Shown: positions 33,754-47,042 of the stretch, piece after piece
Layout of the letters: the number at the start of each line of letters is the position of its first letter
How positions within the stretch are numbered: position 1 is the stretch's first letter
Assembly (NCBI GenBank): GCA_947685225.1
Contig: CANTUV010000051.1
Coordinates: 8,370,001 to 8,434,000, forward strand
Direction of reading: 5' to 3'
DNA length: 64,000 nucleotides
From: Garcia nutans
Lineage: Eukaryota > Streptophyta > Magnoliopsida > Malpighiales > Euphorbiaceae
The notes under the pieces: model-generated
Told to the model about the DNA's origin: nothing
Database searches by the model: none
Seen by the model: the letters and a program-made list of their open reading frames with translations, nothing else
Made by a program: the position numbers and the translations under genes

Positions 33754-35760
33754 GAGGACAAAAATTCAACTTGAATTTTGACCTCCAGTTAAAGTTAGCA
33801 TTACAAAACTTTGATTTAGCAGGTCTCATGTTGCCATATTAGTTCAGTTTAACGTATTTGCCAAATTTTAATAAAGTTGAACTGATTTAAAAAAAAAACT
33901 TTCTTTTTTTTTTAATTCTCTAATAAAGCTATCATGACCTGCTCCAAATTGAGCTTTTGTTATTTCTCGAATATGATATAAGTGAATGAGATATATAATT
34001 CTTTAAAAATATTTGTACATTTTAAATATTATAATTTTTTTTCTACTTATTTTATTTAACGTTTTATTATATGAAAGAGTAATAATTGTATTTCATTTTA
34101 TGTCATCTAAAAAAATGGAAATCTTTTAATTTGCTCATATTTTTATATAATTTTTTATAATTCAAATAATGATATTTTATTTTAATAAATATTAAAAATG
34201 ACGGAAACAAATTTCAGCATGGCAAATGAAGAATTCAAGTAAAAATTAAAAATTTCATATCCATACCTATGTTTATTAAATATGAGTATAAGCTTTTTTT
34301 TTATAGAAGAAGTGAAATAAAATAATTTTTAAAAAATAAAGAGAAAATAAGTTTTTAAAATAAATTATTAAAAATGTATTATATTTTTCTTGATTAAATC
34401 TCATGAAGATATTAATAACAATTGTTTATTTTAATATACTTAACTACATTAGTTTGTATTATATACTTAATAAGGTCAAAATAATTGGGACAAACAACAT
34501 TATTTATATTTTAGAAGAAAATTTACAAAAAATTAAATTTTGTGGATAATAATTTTCTTTATGTATTTTTTTAAATAATATGATTCGTGTAATTATTAAA
34601 TATATACAAATATATACTATTATTTTTAAATAATATGTTTTTGTATAATAATTTATTAAAATTAACATTGAAAATATGAATTTCGTTCATTAAATAAATT
34701 TAAATTATTTTATCTATTAATTGTTTTTAAATAATTTTAAAATCGGACGCAGCGTGTATGGCGGGCGAAAGTACAGCTTGTTTGGAAAAGTTTGAATAAG
34801 TTCTTTTCACAAAAATAGTAATAAATTAATAATTAACGAATAATAATTATCAAATATAGTTTTGCTTTGGTTTAGTCATTTTAATTAGGTTGTACCTCTT
34901 ATCACTATTCTCTGCCGCCCATTTCACGCCTAGCCGCCTTTTTGAACTTTTCAAATGAAGTTTTATTTATTTTCCCATTTTTAATTCTTTTAATGTTACA
35001 AAACATAATTTATAATTAATAAAATTTAAATTATAATAATCTCAAGAAATTTCACTCATAAACTCTTATATTTAATGGTTTTGTTTGAGTATAACAAAAC
35101 TAACTAAAATCTTTAGAATTTTTTTTAAATTATAATTAAGTATAATTTGACTTCATATCAAAAGAGTGCATTTTTTAAAAAACAAAAATACATTATTAAA
35201 TTCTATTAATACCCTTAATTTGAATAAATTCCATTAATAATAACTATCATAATACTTATTATGTTTTAAATTGATAAGCTTACTTTATTTTTTCATCTAT
35301 TTCAAATTATAACTCACAAATATATTTTAATAAATTAGTTAATATAGTAAACTTTTATAATATTTTATTTAATATTATTTATTAAATATATCTCATATTA
35401 AAATAAAAATATAATAAAAAATATATAAATTTATATTTTTAATAAAAATAATTAATTTTTTAAATATTTATAAAATGAGAAACTTATCAATTGAGAATGA
35501 AAAGAGTAATTAACTAGTATAAAATATAAATATTTTTGATATAGTATGTAATAAATATATCATACTAGTGGTTCAAAATGCATGATATTTAATCAAAGTT
35601 GTATGGTTTTGATTTTTATTTTTGTACATATATGCTAAATTTTTTCAAATGTTTCATAATTAAGCATATTGGTATTTTTTATTCTTAAAATATTTTATTT
35701 TTAATATCAATATTATGATATTTTGCACAATTTTTTTTTTTCAAAATTTTCAGGAAATGT
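33754..35760. other. AT-rich intergenic DNA upstream of the poly(A) polymerase gene
   Basis: No gene or element ends recognised. A short GC-richer island (34742-34775) and a stretch near 35355-35500 that resembles 60890-61040 stand out. Confidence 0.45.
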
Positions 35761-36256
35761 TGGCATAGAAAAAGACAGGGGGACGGAGAAAAGAAAACGC
35801 GTGGCATACCGCAACGAATCATTGTTTGCTAGTTTTGTTATCAAACACCGTAAGGCCGCTTATTAGACAAATAATTAGCTTCCAAAATCACCATCTAGTT
35901 CGCTTTTGCCCACCGAAATCCTTCCGCGCCCGCCTTTTCAATCTCTCCTTACTATTCTTCTTTTCTTCTTGAGATTTAAATCCATAACATTTTTCTCTCT
36001 CCAATTTCCATTTCTATGACCCTAATTTGAATCTTACAGACCTCTCGTTTCTATTTCCAGATTTGTTTTTCGATCTGTTTTCTTATTCAATTTCTCTCTC
36101 AACTGAGTGCTTTCACACTTTCTTTTCTTTTAATTTATAAGTCTTGTTTTAATGAATAATTATTTGTCTAGTTGATTTAAACCCTATTTGTTTCAGTAGC
36201 TTCAATCTGTACCATTTTTCTAGGGTTTTTGTTTGTGTTTTTATTGGAAAATCGAA
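35761..36256 (+). promoter_or_regulatory. Probable promoter and pyrimidine-rich 5' leader of the poly(A) polymerase gene
   Basis: Composition changes sharply from AT-only to C/T-rich runs (TCTCTCC, TTCTTCTTTTC) from about 35930, typical of a plant 5' UTR. A TTTGTTTCAG at 36187-36196 could be the acceptor of a leader intron. No single TATA box can be fixed. Confidence 0.45.
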
Positions 36257-39200
36257 ATGGTAGGTTCTCCGAGTCCTAATGGTGCTTCGCCTATACCATC
36301 TCAAGCTGCTAAGAGATACGGAATCACTAAACCAATCTCCCTAGCAGGACCTACTGAGGCTGATCTTCATCGAAATGCTGAATTGGAGAAGGTAAGTTAC
36401 ATTACTTTCAGTTGGAGAAGGAAGTAGTTTTGGGTAATTTTACTGATTTTCTAATTATGTTGTATTTGAAGTTTTTGGTGGATTCGGGGCTATATGAGAG
36501 CAAAGAGGAAACTACAAAGAGGGAGGAGGTTCTTGGTCGCATCGATCAGGTATTTGAGTCCATGCTTCTGCTGAAACTTATGTATGCGTTATGACTGAAT
36601 CATTGAAACAAATAATTGATAGTAAGAGCACTTAAGTCTATAGTTCGATTTGCATAAGTAGAAGATTGGAGATATCTATTTGTGTAGTGGAGGTTTATTG
36701 ATGGTCAACTGATGAACAAATTAATGGAAACTTGGGGAATGCTGAGACGAATTTCTTGCGGCAACAGAAATGATATGTTGCATATTACTATAAGAGCAAC
36801 ATGAGTATGCAATTGAATGGAAATGACTTGAGCATAGTCTTATATTATTGATGATACAAAACTTCGTACAGAGCCATTTTTGAGGCTTTAAAGGATTTGT
36901 CAGACATTTGGGAAGAAACCTCTACTCTAGTTTAATTTGCAAATGGAAGAGAAGATACAGTATTGTGATTGCTGTATGGCACATTTTTCTTGTTCACGGA
37001 ACTGGATTTTGTTATGGATAGAATGCCATTGGCTACATTTTGCAGCGGGAATTCTTCCCTGTTGCTACATTACTTGAATAAAAGGAGTTATGTTTTCTGT
37101 AATTAGTAATCTGTAGCTTCATCTACTTTCTTGGGCTTGCGGTATTCTCCTTGGTTAAAGGTTTTTCTGAGTGTATTATGTTTTCATGTAAGTAATGGGG
37201 GTTAATCTTCATTTCATCTAAAGCAAAGTTGTCTTTTGTCAATTGTCTAATGTGGATGTTTGATCTTTGCCAAATATTGCTAATACGAATCCAGTAATCT
37301 TTTCGTGCTCATTTTTACTGGTATTCTTTGCCTTTTCCATTGTGGTCAAGATGATTTATTGTTATCTTAAAGTTATTTGATTGTGTATGATCTGAACTCC
37401 AATTCCAATTAGCAGTCTCAATTATGAAAAGAGGTTTCTATCCAAACTTGGAAATCTCATTTTTTCTCCTTTTTGGTTCCTATTTTCTTCAGCATCAATG
37501 CAATATGTGCGTCCCATTTTGTTTCTCTTTGGACATTGTTGTTTTCAACTAATTGTTACAGTAAAATCAACTTCTATTGTAGATTGTCAAAGCTTGGGTT
37601 AAACAATTGACTCGTCAAAGGGGCTACACTGATCAGACGGTGGAGGAAGCTAATGCTGTCATTTTTACTTTTGGGTCTTACTGTTTGGGGGTGAGTATGG
37701 TTTTTTAACATTGTTTCTTATGTTCTGGGATGATGTGAAGGAGGATTGATTAGTTGGCGCTGTTGGAGTGCTAAGACTATAGTTTTGTCAAAAACCAGAT
37801 TTCAGTAAACTTAGCATGTGTTCTAGTTCTCTTATTTGTATTCCTGATTCCTTTATGGGGTACCCTAGAATTGTGGACCTGATAAAATAAGGTAAAATTG
37901 GTAAATCCTACATGTCTAATTTCATAATCCTTGGGGCATATAAGTTACATTATTGAAGTTTAAGGCACATCATACATACAAACCTGAATGGAAATGGATA
38001 TTTTACTGTAAATGGAACCATAGTAACTACCTTATGACCAATCAACAGGTATGTGACTAAGTGCTTGTCTGGCCTTTCTCAATTCTCTCCTGAACTAGGT
38101 TAATTATAGATCCTGCTAATATTTTAGCTGCAGGTTTTGGTGCTACTGGCTCTCTTGTTTAATTCATTTCCTTGATATAAAAAGGGTGTCTTTGGCTGCC
38201 ACAAGTGGCTATATTTTGAAAAATGTACAATCTTTCATTATTATTATGCAGTTTAATGAAGTACATCCTCTACATTAGGATATAGTGATTAATTTCTATT
38301 TTAACAGGTTCATGGTCCTGGAGCTGACATAGACACCTTGTGCGTTGGCCCATCTTATGTGAACCGAGAGGTGACTTATAAACTTGGCCTTTATTTGCAT
38401 TAGGAATCTGGAAGTAATTCAGTTTGAGGTTTTGACTAAAATTTTGAGTGCCTTCTTCAGGAAGATTTCTTCATTGTTTTGCATGACATATTGGCTGAAA
38501 TGGATGAAGTTACTGAGCTTCAACCAGTCCCGGATGCTCATGTCCCAGTTATGAAATTCAAGTTCCAAGGAATATCAATTGATCTTCTTTATGCAAGTGT
38601 TTCTCTTTTGGTTGTTCCTGAAGTAAGTTCGCTATGCATTTTTAAATATTCATGAGACATGCACTTCTCTAGAAGCATGTATACCAATTCTTCAAGCTAC
38701 CTTTTTTTTTTGGGAGAATGGATTGACATGCAAGTTCAGTGGCATGCCTGGAGCAATATTTTTTACTCTCTTGAGAGTTACTTTACCATGCTAATGTTTG
38801 AATGGAAAAGGTTTTGTTTTTAGTATGATTAAGTTTGAACCTGAGTTTTGGTCTGCCATACGCTTTAACTAGTTGGAGCAACTTTAAGCAATGCAAGACG
38901 ATTTTATTGCTAGCCTTAGTTATACTGCATTTGCTGTTTTTTTCCTTGTTTATATGGGCTTTGTAATGTTGCCAATCTATTTGCATACTCGTATCTGGAA
39001 CATTCCTTTCTGCATTTATGTTCGGAATTTTTACTTATAGCGGTCAGTGTTTATCATCTGATGCCAAATTGTCTAGATCTAGAGTTATCTAGTTGATTAG
39101 TTCTCATGAATCTCTGTAGTTTTTAGAAGTTTGTGTTTGTTTATATTCTATTTTCTATACTTTGAGTAGAAATAGCTGGACTATAGAATTTGTGCTTTCA

Positions 39201-42200
39201 TGATTTGAATTTGAGATATAATTTTTGATATTATTGTATTTATTACTTGTTGAAAGTGACCTGGAGCTTAATTATCAACAGGACCTGGACATTTCTCATG
39301 GCTCTGTGCTGTATGACATTGATGAGCAAACTGTTCGAAGTCTTAATGGCTGCAGGGTTGCAGATCAAATTCTTAAACTTGTGCCAAATGTTGAGGTGAA
39401 CATAGTGTGTGCTTTACCTGGTTTATTTGATTATTTTGTTAATTTGACAATATTTTAATCCTCAACTGGTGTAGCACTTTCGTACTACGCTTAGATGTCT
39501 GAAGTTTTGGGCTAAAAGACGTGGTGTTTATTCAAATGTAAGATGAACACAATTCTCTTTCAAATGCATGTTTCACCTCAATATTATGATTTTTCATTGT
39601 TTTTTTAAACCCCTGTATAGGTTACTGGTTTCCTTGGCGGTGTAAATTGGGCTCTTTTAGTTGCACGAGTGTGCCAGCTTTATCCCAATGCAATTCCCAG
39701 TATGCTAGCCTCTCGATTTTTCAGAGTGTATACACAATGGCGCTGGCCAAATCCTGTGATGCTATGTTCAATAGAAGAAGATGAACTCGGCTTTCCTGTA
39801 TGGGATCCTCGTAAAAACCCTCGGGACCGATTTCATCATATGCCAATAATAACTCCTGCATACCCTTGTATGAATTCTAGCTATAATGTCTCTATAAGTA
39901 CTCTCCGTGTAATGGTAGAGCAATTTCGATGTGGTAACAGGATATGTGAGGTGAGAGCATGAATGTTAACCTTTTGCTCTAGCTGCATACATTATATTAC
40001 TGATGCCTTCACTTTGGTTATTTTTTTCACCATGCAGGAGATTGAGCTGAACAAAGCTCAATGGAGTGGTCTGTTTGAGCCTTATCTTTTCTTTGAGGCA
40101 TACAAGAATTACTTGCAAATTGACATTATTGCCGCAGATGCTGATGATTTGCTGGCTTGGAAAGGCTGGGTCGAGTCTAGGCTTAGACAACTTACCTTGA
40201 AGGCGAGGGCTTTGTCTTCTGGGTTTATTTGCCTATGTTTTATTTCTAGCTGTGTGTTTCCATGTACTTGATATTATATGAAATTCTTGCCTTGTAGGCT
40301 TTGTTTACGTAATGTTCTGTTTTCTAGTTGTGTTTCCATATACTTGATACTGTATGGGATACTTTGCCTGCATGATTCAGTATAATTGTTCTTATTCTGC
40401 TCTTCTTGTACCAGATAGAACGGGATACAAATGGGATGCTGCAGTGTCATCCTTATCCAAATGAGTACACAGACACATCCAAGCAATGTTCACATTCTGC
40501 TTTTTTCATGGGCTTACAGAGAAGAGAGGTTGTAAATTGTCAAGAAGGCCAGCGATTTGATATAAGGGGAACAGTTGATGAATTTAGGCAAGAGATAAAC
40601 ATGTACATGTTTTGGAAACCAGGAATGGATATTTATGTTTCTCATGTTCGTAGAAGGCAGCTTCCTGCTTTTGTTTTCCCTGATGGGCATAAGAGGTCTC
40701 GTCCATCAAGGCATCAAAATCATCAGATTGGTAATTCAAATGAAGATGCTGCAGCATATCGGGCAGGATCTGCTGAGGGACATCTTAAGCGGAAAATTGA
40801 TCATGAAATAGCGGATATGAGGCTAGATAAACCTGAGAAGCTGGCCTTTATAAGTCCACAAAGGCTGCAATCTATTTCTTCTGAAAGTAGTACAATTAGG
40901 GGTGATGGAATGTCTCTGGTTAACTTTTGTGAAACGGTTGAATTAGGGTGTTCAGTTGTTGGGGATGCTAATTGCAATTCTGAGGATAGGTCATCTCAAG
41001 GGCAATCATACGCTGGGAAAGGCAACTTGAAGAATGTTATGCAGGTGGGTGAAACTGTAAATCTTGAGCCCTCCTTAAGTGCATGGACTTCTATGGATTT
41101 ATGTAATTCACCAATTGTTAGGAATAAGGTAGAGCCAACTGATCCGGTGGTTAAAACAATTCCTAAGCAGGAGGGAGTTGATCCGTGTGAAAGATCAAAT
41201 TCTGAAATTGGGAAAACATATAATATTGAGGATGAGGACAGAATTGGGGTTTTGATGTCGGCTTCCTTGGAGAATGTTTCTTCAAAGAGACTAAACTGGG
41301 GAGGGGGCGCAATGGAGGTTGATCGACAGCTGGTCAAACCTTGTAATCAGACAACAGTTGTAGAACTTGCTGAAAGTGTTATAGGTTCAAATACCAGCAC
41401 TCGGAACCTCAATTGTGAGGTGAGTTATTCTGTTTGAAGATTTTGGGTTAAAGATTGTAGCAGATGGCAGTGACAAATACTGGAAGTTTTGGAGATAGTG
41501 AGCATGGGGATCTTTGCAGGGCGATACATGTGATGCGGATTCGGATTCACTTGTGGAGAATGAGTGTTTAAATGTGAGCAAAGTATGTGAAAATGACTTG
41601 CTAGAAGAACCAGAGGTTCTAAATCTAAATTGCTGATCTCATTTAACTATGTTTTGTTTACTTCATCCATACCAATTCTATACTGGTGTATGTATTTCAA
41701 TTTTTGTTTCGTTCTCTTTCTATCAAGTTGGTCCATTACAATTTGTAATTGTTACATATCATAGGAGGAAAAAAAGTTAGAATGGGAAATGAAGAGGAAA
41801 CCTAGTTGGACCTGCTGGAGCTGATTGGTTGGGTAGTTAGGATTATGAGGTCAGCCTATAATTGGGAATGTGTAGCAGTAACAGAGTGCCTAGGTGGCAA
41901 TTGGGAGAGAGAATGGAATATTTTCTGTTTTTTTGTCTTTTAGCTTAATTCTACTATAAATTAGGAATGTACAGATGCCAAAGGATTATCAATTATCAAA
42001 TATCAGAATTACTTCTTCCTAATTTTTTCATTTCTCTTCTCTTCTGTCCTTTCTCTCGTCTCTCTAATTTCTGCTCTCTCTTACCCTGATTCTCTCCTTT
42101 CCTCTCTGTTTCTCTCTCTTTTCTATAATTCTAATTGTTGGTACATTACAAATTAGTATCAGAGCCTTGAGAGACTCTGACCAAACCAACCATGAATAAA

Positions 42201-43051
42201 TACAGAATTAAAAACAGAAAATAATCCATTCTCTCTCAATTGCCGTCTACGCACTCTCTTACTGCTATACATTCCCAATTATAGGCTGACCTCATAATCT
42301 TAACTACCCAACCAATCAGCTCCAGCAGGTCCAACTAGATTTCCTCTTACTTCATTTCCCATTCTAATCTTTTTCCTCCTATGATATGTAACAGTAACCT
42401 AGTTAGTTGTTAAATTTTAGCTGGGGGGAGGAGTCTTGCTTTTGAGTTCCAATTTTTTGAAACTTCCAGTGTTATAGTACTTGCAAGTGAGATGGGGCTC
42501 GATAATAGGTGCTTCCGTGGATTAAGATTATATGTTGTGGAGGATTAAAATTAGCAGATGAATTGGAATTTGTTAATTGCTTCTTTACTCTTTCTTACGT
42601 TAGGTTTTTATTTTTCCCCTTTAATTTCAGTAAATTAATGAAACTTATTCAGTAGCTTTACGATAATATTTGTTTTGCATAGACTATCTCCTAACTGGTG
42701 CATGTGGTCGCAGGTCCTGCACCACTATAACTGCAATGTTTCCAGTAACTGTGCTTAACTTGACCATGTTTTGTCTGACTCAGATACACCTCTCCTCCTT
42801 GAATTCTTTTATGTCAAACACCTTGTCACCAAGGTAACTTGTATTTTGCTGTGTTGTATAGCCAAGAGCTGTGATTGGAAAGGTGGTAAATTCTCAAGAA
42901 GGAGCTAGGTCAGAATCTTTGCAGAAGCCAGTGATAAGGCATGCATTTTGAACCCTAAATTTTCTTTTGCAAATAATGACATTTTATTCTGTCCGGTATG
43001 TTTTTTTTTTCCTTTTTTTTGAGCAGGTTGAGTCTGAAGTCAACAGCTTAA
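36257..43051 (+). CDS. PAPS4: Nuclear poly(A) polymerase (PAPS2/PAPS4 type)
   Basis: Exons: 36257-36391, 36472-36549, 37583-37690, 38308-38370, 38461-38622, 39282-39395, 39475-39537, 39621-39950, 40038-40202, 40415-41419, 41520 onward. All phases fit; ten exons give 741 residues. The nucleotidyltransferase signature FGSYCLG ends at 107, followed by metal-binding D114 and D116 (GADIDTL) and D169 (SIDLLYA). The central domain and RNA-binding region (GLFEPYLFFEAYKNY, YMFWKPGMDIYVSHVRRR) follow, then a long low-complexity nuclear tail. The enzyme adds poly(A) to pre-mRNA 3' ends. Exon 9 ends AAG before GCGAGG, a GC rather than GT donor. The 3' end is uncertain: exon 11 reads to a TGA at 41634-41636. 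Alternatively it splices at 41615 to 42862-42938 and 43027-43051, giving a family-like ending KPVIRLSLKSTA, but that needs another GC donor. The PAPS4 symbol is by resemblance only. Confidence 0.88.
41750..42150 (+). repeat. 401-bp LTR followed by tRNA-Met primer site
   Basis: TG...CA ends, a C/T-rich 3' part (42010-42120) and the AGTATCAGAGCC primer site two to four bases after it identify an LTR. Confidence 0.75.
42211..42393 (-). repeat. Inverted copy of the LTR 5' half
   Basis: Its reverse complement matches 41750-41935 with about ten differences, and it ends exactly at the element border. Confidence 0.85.
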
Positions 43052-43886
43052 CTTTTGGAAAGAATCATTTGATGGGATCACAGTTTGAGAGGAGTGTCAG
43101 CAATTTGGTAAGTGTAAAACATTAATTGCTGGCTTTCATCAGTGTACCAGGTGTGTGCATTAGCTCTATCTTGTGGAGTGGGAGAGAGGATCAGCTGCGC
43201 ATAGAGATGCTTGAAGGTTGGTGATTGGCCTATCATCTTACATTGGTGTTATAGAACGCTGCTGGAGTCTGGAGCCATTGTCTGCTGTAGGCTGGAGCCC
43301 GGGGCTGTTTAGAAGCTGTGGAACTCATTGGTGCTTTGAAGACATTGTCTGCTGTTATATAGCCGTTTTTCTTTTTACCTTGTGGGTGTGGGGAATCTCA
43401 TAGGACATTTTTAACTCCTTGTGGGATAGTAGTTTCCGGCTTCCTCTGAATGGAAGAATACCTAATTGAAGCGTATTCGTACATTAAACAAGATCAATCA
43501 AGTTTAGAGTGTGGTTTGTGAGGGGATTTGATTTCTTTCTTGTTTAGGCCTTCTGTTCTTGGCCTTTGTACGCTAGCTCTCCTGTAATATATGTTGAGCG
43601 TCCTTTCTTTCTGAACTCATGAAAAAGCAATCAAATTGGTGCATGGGTTTTGTTTTGAACATTTGGATAAAGGTGATAGTTTTGGTACTTGTGGCAACAA
43701 CTTGCATGAAGACAAATTCAGATGAATGTTACTATAATTTCTGGCAATTCGCTGTGTTGACTGTTGAGGCATGATTGATCAATGGAAAATTGGCAGTTTA
43801 CAAAAATGTGGCTTCCGCTGGATGAGCAGAGCCAGGGATTATTTTCATGTCTATAGCATCTAAATACACCCTGAAAATACTCTACA
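43052..43886. other. 3' flank between the converging poly(A) polymerase and receptor-kinase genes
   Basis: Mixed composition, probably 3' UTR of the plus-strand gene; TGTAATATATGTTG near 43580 is a possible poly(A) region. A weakly coding-like frame at 43027-43107, ending at a GTAAGT, could be an alternative last exon. No other gene seen. Confidence 0.4.
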
Positions 43887-46800
43887 TCATACATTATAAA
43901 CTAAGCTGCTATCAAACTCCTCATCAGCTACTCTCTTACTACGCCTGTAGCTAGAAAGATAAGTAGCAATGCTAAGAAGAGGAGCAAAATACAACTCGAT
44001 TCCCATCTTTTCTCCATTATTGTTTGGAGAACATCGACGTAGAATCTGCAAAACATCCTTCATAGATGGCCTTTTGGACTGTGATTGGTGAGCACATATG
44101 AGCCCTAGCTTGAATACAATGGTCATTTCTTCCAGGTAACATGGTTCCTTAATTTCCTCGTCGAAGAACTCAACAAACTGCTTTCCCTCTGCACTTTGCC
44201 TACACGCCCATTGTGCGAGGCTGGAATTCTCATCTCCATTATTAGGTTCTCTTCCCGTCACCAGTTCGAGTAGAACAACGCCAAGCTATAAACATCAATC
44301 TTCTCATTTACTCTTGTTGAGTAAGCAAACTCTGCAATACAAGCAACAGGACCATTTTGAGTCGAATAAAATTTATTCGAGTACTTATGAATGAGAAAAA
44401 CTCTGTGAAAGTGTGTAGTGCTTTTACCTGGAGCAATGTAACCGATAGAGCCTGCTACAGCAGACATTGTGTGAGCTTCTCCGTTCTTAACCAACAATTT
44501 AGCTAGTCCAAAATCTGCTATTCTTGCCTTGAATTCAGAATCCAACAAAATATTACTAGACTTGATATCTCGATGCAAGATCGGTAGGGAGTAGTCACGG
44601 TGCATATAGCACAGGCCTCGTGCTGCTCCAATAGCAATCTGCAGCCTCGTTGGCCAAACCAAGAAAACATCATTGACTGTGTGTGTCACTGATGGTGATC
44701 TTCTGTTCTTCCCATGAAGCCATTTATCGAGGATTTGATTCTCCATGTACTCATAAACAAGAAGCTTTGAGTCCTCATTTGAAATGCAGCATAACAACTT
44801 CACTATATTTGAGTGCCTAATTGTACCCAGTAATTCAACTTCTGCCAGAAATTCTTTTTCTCATCAAATTTTCTGTTGCAAATCCTTTTAACGGCAACAT
44901 AATCTCCTGCACGGTTCAAAGCAATTCGACATACCTTCCCTGTCCACTTCCAATCAGGTTACTTTCTGTCATATTTGCCAAAATGTTTTCTTGTGTGAAA
45001 TGCGCTCTCTGGAATGAGGTAAGCTTCCATGTTTCCAGTTCACGCCTTCTCTTTTTTCTAAGGTAGTCCCTGACCCCAAAGAAAGTCAACATAGCAGTAG
45101 CTATGAAGGTAGTTACAGCAAGAACAAGAATCAAAGCAAGAATTTTAGAGGACAGTTTGTTGGAACTGCTATGCCTGATATAGCAATTTGGAAGATTTAA
45201 AACTGGATTGACTGCACAGAGATTAGAATTGTTCAGAAAGCTGTTCTCATAAGCAAGATTATCAAACTGATCTCGGATTTGCCCGGACAGTTGATTAGAT
45301 GCCAAATTGAGGGATAGAAGCTTCAATTGGCCAATCTCAGATGTGATTTTTCCAGTGAAATGGTTTTGAGACAAGTCCAAGTAAAGAAGGTCAGGTAAAG
45401 ATCCCATTGCTGCTGGGATTTGGCCAGAAAGGGCATTTCTTGATAGATTTAGAAAATTCAGTGACTTCCAGGGGATTATCTGAGATGGAAGTTGACCAGA
45501 AAATTGATTGCCATCAAGGGAAATAGTAGTAAGTTGAGGCAGACTGGTTAATTCAACTGGAATTTCACCTGAAAACAAATTGTTACTTGCCTCAAAAACG
45601 ATCAAACCCACCCAACTAGAAATCCCAGTAGGAATTGGACCATAAAATTTGTTGGTGCTAATCTTCAAACTGGACAAAGTCGAAGATATAGAGCTCGGAA
45701 GTTGGCCTGAGAACGAATTGTCACCTAGGAACAAGTACGTCATATTGATAGCAGTCCAAATACCTGAAGGTATTTCACCAGAAAACCTGTTGTTGTAAAG
45801 CTGAACTGTGCTCAAAGTAGAACAATTTCCAAGCAATTGAGGCAGCTCTCCACTGAGATTATTTTTAAAAGCAACAAAAGTTTGCAGAACACCTCCAGCA
45901 CAAAGATTTTCAGGTAGTTTGCCACTAAACTGATTGGTTGAGACCTCAAATTCTTCGAGTTTCAAATGGAGTCCCATTTCTGGTGGCAGAACGCCACTCA
46001 AGTTGTTGGTGAAAACTCGAAAAATTCTCATTGCAGGAATGAGGGAAAGACTTGCAGGTAGCTCACCAGATAACTTATTTATAAGCAGCTGCAGAATTTC
46101 CAATTTCTGTAACTTGCCAAAGTCCTCTGGTACTGAACCGATCAAGTTGTTAATTCCAAGATCAATTTCAACCAAATTCAGTGCTTCAACTTTTTGTGGT
46201 ATTTCCCCAGATAATCTATTGTGAAATAGTCATAAATATGTCAAATTCTTTAACAAAAACAACCCATTTGGAATATTACCTTCAAGCTCGTTTACGGCCA
46301 AATCCAATTTAACAAGACTTAAAAGATTGGAAAAGCTCTCCGGTATTTTCCAAATCAAATTGGCATCTCTAATCCACATGAATGTCAAAATTTTCAAATT
46401 ACCAAACTCCACTGGAATTTCTGAAGGCACAAACCCATTAAACGCCAAGCCCAATTGAACAAGATTAGCCAAATTACCAATCTCCTTAGGAAAAGTTCCA
46501 TTGAACTCATTTTGAACCAGAAACAAAGTCTGCAACTCCGTTAAGTTACCGATTGAAGCCGGTATGTCACCGGTGAAATTATTTGCCCCCAAATCTATGT
46601 ATTTGAGAGTTGACAGACGGTAAATATCATAAGGAATTGGACCTACGAAGTAATTTTGAGAGAGATCCAAATACTGGAGCTTTGAACAATTGTAAAGAAC
46701 TCTCAGAAATCTACCGGGAATGTAATTACATGCCAAATTAAGATAACTGAGGTTTTTTAAGTCACAGATTGTCGCCGGAATTTTTTCTTTGATATTCATG

Positions 46801-47042
46801 TCTTGGAACACAATTCCAGTGACTACACCGTCGGTAAAGTTTGTTCCCGTCCAATTGCACATGGGAGATGACGAGCTCCACGACTGCAGTGATGACGGAT
46901 TGCCCAATTCTAGCCTGAGTTTGAACAGAGTAGATTGTTCTGTGTTTACATTTTGTGAAATTACTATCAAGGGTATAGCAGTTAGGAATAACAGGAAGAA
47001 GTGTAGTGGGGATTTCAGAAAAGAAAGGGGTAGTTTAGACAT
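43887..47042 (-). pseudogene. LRR receptor-like kinase (subfamily XI, HAESA-like), inactivated
   Basis: Signal peptide (FFLLFLTAIPLIVIS), N-terminal LRR cap with CNWTG, about 20 LRRs, a membrane span near 45060-45120 (ILALILVLAVTTFIATAML) and a Ser/Thr kinase domain. The catalytic HRDIKSSN and DFGLAKLL are intact at about 44500-44600. The one expected kinase intron survives (44332-44427). Lesions: TGA at 46230-46232 inside an LRR; loss of about 4 bases near 44943, destroying the Gly-rich ATP loop (GSGQGRY in place of GSGxSGKV); a 1-base loss near 44857; and another near 44286 (after VYS). Frames on either side are otherwise well preserved, so inactivation is recent. Living members perceive peptide hormones. 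It resembles Arabidopsis At5g25930, by memory only. Confidence 0.9.

Larger units (their letters stand above)
41750..42393. mobile_element. Inverted-LTR retroelement remnant in a 3' intron of the poly(A) polymerase gene
   Basis: 41750-42150 is an LTR in plus orientation (TGTTACATATC...GGTACATTACA). Its primer-binding site TTAGTATCAGAGCC follows at 42153-42166. Instead of an internal region and a second direct LTR, 42211-42393 is an inverted copy of the LTR's first ~185 bases. Flanks GTAAT (41745-41749) and GTAAC (42394-42398) resemble a 5-bp target duplication, so the rearranged molecule probably inserted as such. No coding sequence. Confidence 0.75.

Noticed and set aside
43218..43403. 61-codon frame downstream of poly(A) polymerase
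   Set aside because: No similarity to the family C-terminus and no splice context; most likely 3' UTR.
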